10,644 nucleotides of DNA from Nocardia sp. (GTDB taxonomy: Bacteria > Actinomycetota > Actinomycetes > Mycobacteriales > Mycobacteriaceae): contig JABFXT010000586.1 in NCBI GenBank assembly GCA_013361595.1, positions 1-10,644 of the forward strand. Reading direction: 5' to 3'. The translations under genes were made by a program, and so were the position numbers. Position 1 is the stretch's first letter; every line of letters starts with the position of its first letter. The notes below the pieces were generated by a model. The model did no database searches, was not told the DNA's origin, and saw only the letters and a program-made list of their open reading frames with translations. Positions 6,281 to 10,644 of this stretch are shown here, piece after piece.

Positions 6281-8206
6281 GTGAGCGCACCAACTACCCG
6301 GCCCGGGCCCGCGGCCCGCAGGCCCGCGCCTTCGAATACGCCGGCTCCGGCCGGCGCTCCGACCACCCCGGCGAACCGCCGCCAGGTCCCGCCCGAGCGG
6401 GTCACCGGCGCGCAGTCCGTCGTCCGCTCCCTCGAGGAGCTCGGCGTCGACACCGTATTCGGCATTCCGGGCGGTGCTGTCCTTCCTGTCTACGATCCGC
6501 TCTTCGATTCCACCAAGGTGCGCCATGTGCTGGTGCGGCACGAGCAGGGCGCGGGCCACGCGGCCACCGGATACGCCCAGGCCACCGGCAAGGTCGGCGT
6601 CTGTATGGCGACATCCGGTCCGGGCGCGACCAATCTGGTGACCCCCATCGCGGACGCCCAGATGGATTCGGTGCCCATGGTCGCGATCACCGGTCAGGTC
6701 GGCCGCAAATTGATCGGCACCGACGCGTTCCAGGAAGCCGATATCTCCGGCATCACCATGCCGATCACCAAACACAACTTCTTGATCAAAGAGGGCGTCG
6801 ATATCCCGCGCATCCTCGCCGAGGCCTTCTACCTGGCCTCGAGCGGGCGCCCCGGGGTGGTGCTGGTCGATATCCCCAAGGATGTGCTGCAGGAGCAGAC
6901 CACCTTCAGCTGGCCGCCGGAGATGCGGCTGCCCGGCTACCGTCCGGTCACCAAACCGCACGGTAAGCAGGTGCGCGAGGCCGCGCGGCTGATCGCCGAA
7001 TCCACCCAGCCCGTGCTCTACGTCGGCGGCGGTGTGATCAAGTCCGAGGCGTCGGCCGAACTGCTGGAGCTCGCCGAGCTCACCGGTATCCCGGTGGTCA
7101 CCACGCTGATGGCGCGCGGCGCGTTCCCCGACAGCCACGAACTGAACATGGGTATGCCGGGTATGCACGGCACCGTCGCCGCGGTGGCCGCCCTGCAGAA
7201 ATCCGATCTGCTGGTCACCCTCGGCGCCCGGTTCGACGACCGCGTCACCGGTCAGCTGGATTCCTTCGCTCCCGGCGCCAAGGTCATCCACGCCGATATC
7301 GACCCGGCCGAGATCGGCAAGAACCGGCACGCCGATGTGCCGATCGTCGGCGACTGCCGCGAGGTGATCACCGAACTCATCGAGACCCTGCGTGCCGACC
7401 CGGCCGGTTTCGAACTCGACCTCACCGCCTGGCGCACCTATCTGGACGGGATCCGCGAGTCCTATCCGCTCGGCTGGAGCAAGCCGTCGGACGGGTCGGT
7501 GTCCCCGGAGTTCGTCATCGAGACCCTGGGCCGGCTGGCCGGGCCCGATGCCATCTATTGCGCGGGTGTCGGCCAGCACCAGATGTGGGCCGCTCAGTTC
7601 ATCAAGTACGAGAAGCCGCGGACCTGGCTGAACTCCGGTGGCGCCGGAACCATGGGCTACGCCGTTCCCGCCGCGATGGGCGCCAAGATGGGTCAGCCCG
7701 ACCGCGAGGTGTGGGCGGTCGACGGTGACGGCTGCTTCCAGATGACCAATCAGGAACTCGCCACCTGCGCGGTGGAGGGTGTGCCGATCAAGGTCGCGCT
7801 GATCAACAACGGCAATCTGGGCATGGTCCGGCAGTGGCAGACCCTGTTCTACGACCAGCGCTACTCCAATACCGATCTGAAGACCCACGGTCTGCGCATC
7901 CCCGATTTCGTGAAGCTCGCCGAGGCGCTGGGCTGCCACGGCATCCGGGTGGAGAAGGAAGAGGATGTCGAGGCCGCGATCCGCGAAGCGCAGTCGATAA
8001 ACGACCGGCCCGTGGTGATCGATTTCATCGTCGGCAAGGATGCCCAGGTGTGGCCGATGGTCGCCGCGGGCACCAGCAACGACGAGATCATGGCCGCCCG
8101 CGGGATCCGCCCGCTGTTCGACGAGGACGAGCAGGCCGAAGAACCGGCGGTCATCCACGAGGCCATGAACCGCGAGCAGGCCGAGACCGAGGGGAATCCT
8201 TCATGA
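6281..8206 (+). CDS. ilvB: Acetolactate (acetohydroxyacid) synthase, large catalytic subunit
   Basis: This enzyme condenses two pyruvates to 2-acetolactate, or pyruvate plus 2-oxobutyrate to 2-aceto-2-hydroxybutyrate, using thiamine diphosphate, magnesium and FAD. The 641-residue protein resembles M. tuberculosis IlvB1 (618 residues) throughout. The first 37 residues are Pro/Ala-rich and probably disordered. The N-terminal thiamine-diphosphate (PYR) domain spans about 41-210 and contains [13 protein letters not shown] and RHEQGAGHA with catalytic Glu88. The central FAD-associated domain is at about 225-370. The C-terminal PP domain (about 430-580) has the cofactor signature from GDGCF (482-486) to NN (509-510). 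The start is GTG 6281, with AAGGA at 6268-6272 eight bases upstream. Expression is predicted to be controlled by the upstream leader. The TGA stop overlaps the ilvN ATG, which suggests coupled translation and balanced subunit production. Confidence 0.97.
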   Translation: MSAPTTRPGPAARRPAPSNTPAPAGAPTTPANRRQVPPERVTGAQSVVRSLEELGVDTVFGIPGGAVLPVYDPLFDSTKVRHVLVRHEQGAGHAATGYAQATGKVGVCMATSGPGATNLVTPIADAQMDSVPMVAITGQVGRKLIGTDAFQEADISGITMPITKHNFLIKEGVDIPRILAEAFYLASSGRPGVVLVDIPKDVLQEQTTFSWPPEMRLPGYRPVTKPHGKQVREAARLIAESTQPVLYVGGGVIKSEASAELLELAELTGIPVVTTLMARGAFPDSHELNMGMPGMHGTVAAVAALQKSDLLVTLGARFDDRVTGQLDSFAPGAKVIHADIDPAEIGKNRHADVPIVGDCREVITELIETLRADPAGFELDLTAWRTYLDGIRESYPLGWSKPSDGSVSPEFVIETLGRLAGPDAIYCAGVGQHQMWAAQFIKYEKPRTWLNSGGAGTMGYAVPAAMGAKMGQPDREVWAVDGDGCFQMTNQELATCAVEGVPIKVALINNGNLGMVRQWQTLFYDQRYSNTDLKTHGLRIPDFVKLAEALGCHGIRVEKEEDVEAAIREAQSINDRPVVIDFIVGKDAQVWPMVAAGTSNDEIMAARGIRPLFDEDEQAEEPAVIHEAMNREQAETEGNPS

Positions 8207-8706
8207 GCACCACCCACACCCTCAGCGTCCTGGTCGAGGACAAGCCCGGTGTGCTCGCCCGGGTGGCCAGCCTGTTCTCCCGGCGCGGATTCAATATCGA
8301 ATCCCTGGCCGTCGGCGCCACCGAGGTGAAGGAGATCTCCCGGATGACCATCGTGGTCACCGTGGACGATCTGCCGCTGGAACAGGTCACCAAACAGCTC
8401 AACAAGCTGGTGAACGTGATCAAGATCGTGGAACAGGACCCGGACACCTCCGTGGCCCGCGAACTGATCCTGGTGAAGGTCCGCGCCGACGCCAGCGTGC
8501 GCACCCAGGTGATCGAATCGGTCAACCTGTTCCGCGCCAAGGTCATCGACGTCTCGCCCGACGCCCTCACCGTCGAGGCGACCGGCACCCGGTCCAAGCT
8601 CGACGCGCTGCTGCGCATGCTCGAGCCGTACGGCATCCGGGAGATCGTGCAATCCGGGGTGGTGGCCGTGGGCCGCGGACCCAAGTCCATTACCGCTACC
8701 CGCTGA
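8203..8706 (+). CDS. ilvN: Acetolactate synthase, small regulatory subunit
   Basis: This subunit binds the large subunit, raises its activity and confers feedback inhibition by valine. The 167 residues comprise an N-terminal ACT domain (about 5-77, starting [20 protein letters not shown], followed by RRGFNIESL) and the family's C-terminal domain (about 85-160, including [14 protein letters not shown]). Gly16 and Asn31 match the positions (Gly14 and Asn29 in E. coli IlvH) associated with valine binding, so feedback inhibition is probably retained. The start codon ATG 8203-8205 overlaps the ilvB stop in an ATGA junction, and GAGGGG at 8189-8194 inside the end of ilvB serves as its ribosome binding site. 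The length is typical for actinobacterial IlvN. Confidence 0.96.
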   Translation: MSTTHTLSVLVEDKPGVLARVASLFSRRGFNIESLAVGATEVKEISRMTIVVTVDDLPLEQVTKQLNKLVNVIKIVEQDPDTSVARELILVKVRADASVRTQVIESVNLFRAKVIDVSPDALTVEATGTRSKLDALLRMLEPYGIREIVQSGVVAVGRGPKSITATR

Positions 8707-9819
<1,113 letters not shown>

Positions 9820-9841
9820 GCGGTTCGCCGACCAGCGCTGA

Positions 9842-9879
9842 AAAGGGGCCCTTCCGCAGGTTGCGGGAGGGCCCCCTTT
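9842..9879. terminator. Strong terminator between ilvC and the convergent RidA-family gene
   Basis: GGGGCCCTTCCGCA (9845-9858) pairs with TGCGGGAGGGCCCC (9862-9875) over 14 bp with one wobble and a three-base loop. Beyond a single bulged C, AAA (9842-9844 side) pairs with TTT (9877-9879). It lies 22 nt after the ilvC stop and 53 nt after the end of the convergent gene. The flanking A and T tracts suggest it works in both directions. Confidence 0.88.
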
Positions 9880-9932
9880 CGCATCGTTGCGCCGACGTGG
9901 CCGGATCCTCCGACGGCGCGCTCCGCCACTAC

Positions 9933-10343
9933 TCAGTCCAGCACGGCGTACGCCTCCACCTCGACCAGCACATCCGGCTCGAACAGGTAGTCGACACCTA
10001 TTGCCGACAGGGGCGGTAACGGTCGCGGTATTCCGAGCTCGTCGACGACGCGCTCGATACCCGCGACGAAGTCGTCGTATTTGTCCGGGGTCCAGTGCGT
10101 GACGAAGAAGCGCAGGCGTACGACATCGGCGAAACTCGCCCCCGCTCCCGCCAGTCCGCGTGCCGTACTGCGCAGGGCGTGGGCGACCTGGCCCGCGAGG
10201 TCACCGGTCGCGACGGGATCGCCGTCGGCGTCCCGCGCGATCTGACCGGCCACGTGGACCTGACGGGTGCCCGTGCCGATCGAGACATGGTGGTACGGGA
10301 CGGGGGCGAACATACCTTCGGGGGTGAGCAGCCGGACTGTCAT
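9933..10343 (-). CDS. RidA (YjgF/YER057c/UK114) family protein, probably a non-canonical member
   Basis: The 136-residue length and layout are those of the RidA family, small trimeric proteins whose best-known members hydrolyse reactive enamines and imines such as 2-aminoacrylate. Recognisable elements are VHVAGQIARDADG (30-41), the segment VAHALRSTARGLAGAGASF (53-71) preceding DVVRLRFFVT, and the C-terminal strand VLVEVEAYAVLD (125-136). In archetypal RidA an arginine (Arg105) lies about 14 residues before that last strand, in a PARS-like motif; here the matching stretch is PLPPLSAIG with Leu112. The protein may therefore lack imine deaminase activity and belong to the Rid4-7 type groups. 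The start is ATG 10343-10341, with AAAGGGA at 10355-10349 five bases upstream. The gene is divergent from an HxlR-family regulator with a 79-nt gap, so that regulator may control it. Confidence 0.88.
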   Translation of the reverse strand: MTVRLLTPEGMFAPVPYHHVSIGTGTRQVHVAGQIARDADGDPVATGDLAGQVAHALRSTARGLAGAGASFADVVRLRFFVTHWTPDKYDDFVAGIERVVDELGIPRPLPPLSAIGVDYLFEPDVLVEVEAYAVLD

Positions 10344-10368
10344 GGATATCCCTTTCGCTGATCGAGCA

Positions 10369-10408
10369 AGGTATCCGATATGTACCTGGTGTCCGAAGGG
10401 AACTTCAA
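10369..10408 (-). promoter_or_regulatory. Putative promoter of the RidA-family gene with an overlapping operator-like dyad
   Basis: On the minus strand TTGAAG (10408-10403) and TACATA (10384-10379) are 18 bp apart and could be the -35 and -10 elements; the -10 fit to TANNNT is imperfect. AGGTA-N9-TACCT (10369-10387) is a 5+5 bp inverted repeat covering the -10 region, where a bound repressor would block transcription. The adjacent HxlR-type regulator is the obvious candidate. The sequence elements are seen; the function is inferred. Confidence 0.4.
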
Positions 10409-10422
10409 CGAGACTAGGTGTC

Positions 10423-10644
10423 ATGCCGGAAACCGCGCCCCTGCCGTCAGGCGGCCCGCAACTCACCCACGCCCACCGCGAACTGCTCGATCAGGTACTC
10501 GACAAATGGTCGCTCCAGGTCCTCGACGCGCTGTGCGAGCACGGGCCGCTGCGCTTCAACGACCTCCGCCGGGCCATTCCGGCGGTGACGCAGAAGTCGC
10601 TCACGGCCGCGCTGCGGCGGTTGGAACGCAACGGGATGGTCGAT
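10423..10644 (+). CDS. HxlR-family winged-helix transcriptional regulator, N-terminal part (runs off the right edge)
   Basis: The first 74 codons are present. After a short polar start the protein reads LLDQVLDKWSLQVLDALCEHGPLRFNDLRR, then TQKSLTAALRRLERNGMV, the helix-turn-helix and recognition helix pattern of HxlR (MarR-like) regulators. The usual N-terminal redox cysteine just before the first helix is absent; the only cysteine so far is Cys38 inside helix 1-2. Redox or electrophile sensing as in HypR or YodB is thus not supported by the visible part. The ATG 10423 has only a weak AGG four bases upstream. Divergence from the RidA-family gene suggests local control. The C-terminal wing and dimer helix are outside the window. 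Confidence 0.85.
   Translation, partial: MPETAPLPSGGPQLTHAHRELLDQVLDKWSLQVLDALCEHGPLRFNDLRRAIPAVTQKSLTAALRRLERNGMVD

Noticed and set aside
6182..8158. 658-codon open frame on the minus strand opposite ilvB
   Set aside because: The plus-strand frame is unmistakably acetolactate synthase. The antisense frame is His/Gly/Asp-rich mirror composition without any known motif.

Overview
This is a GC-rich actinobacterial window. Its base composition, its GTG starts and the close resemblance of its proteins to Mycobacterium tuberculosis LppZ, Rv3005c (DoxX), Cfp6, IlvB1, IlvN and IlvC place it in the Mycobacteriales. A Nocardia- or Rhodococcus-like genome is the best guess; that is an inference from remembered sequences, not from a search. 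The M. tuberculosis order lppZ - doxX - cfp6 - ilvB - ilvN - ilvC is kept. Here an alkyl-sulfatase-like gene and an ilvD gene sit between doxX and the cfp6-like gene.

Layout: the start of an LppZ-like lipoprotein gene (1-215, minus) is divergent from a doxX-family membrane protein gene (387-1250, plus). A metallo-beta-lactamase-fold alkyl sulfatase (1416-3326, plus) follows and runs convergently into ilvD (3480-5321, minus), with a long hairpin terminator between them. Upstream of ilvD on the same strand is a two-helix membrane protein with a PH-like domain (5420-5995). From there a 285-nt divergent region leads into ilvB (6281-8206), ilvN (8203-8706, overlapping ilvB by 4 nt) and ilvC (8806-9819). 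A very stable terminator at 9842-9879 separates ilvC from a convergent RidA-family gene (9933-10343, minus). That gene is divergent from the truncated start of an HxlR-family regulator (10423 to the window end, plus).

The core is branched-chain amino acid synthesis. IlvB/IlvN form acetolactate from pyruvate (or acetohydroxybutyrate with 2-oxobutyrate), IlvC isomerises and reduces it, and IlvD dehydrates the dihydroxyacid to the keto acid precursor of valine, isoleucine and leucine. The ilvB leader carries what looks like a complete ribosome-mediated attenuator: a TTGACT/TACCGT promoter, a 17-codon reading frame with consecutive Leu-Val-Ile codons, an 8-bp antiterminator pairing, and an overlapping terminator hairpin ending in six T.

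Most of the window is a well-understood housekeeping locus. The parts most worth a second look are regulatory DNA (the attenuator, a 7+7 bp dyad at 6038-6056, a 14-bp palindrome at 5386-5399, two intercistronic hairpins, a dyad in the ridA/hxlR gap) and a RidA-family protein that seems to lack the family's catalytic arginine. I found no convincing evidence of a wholly new multigene system.
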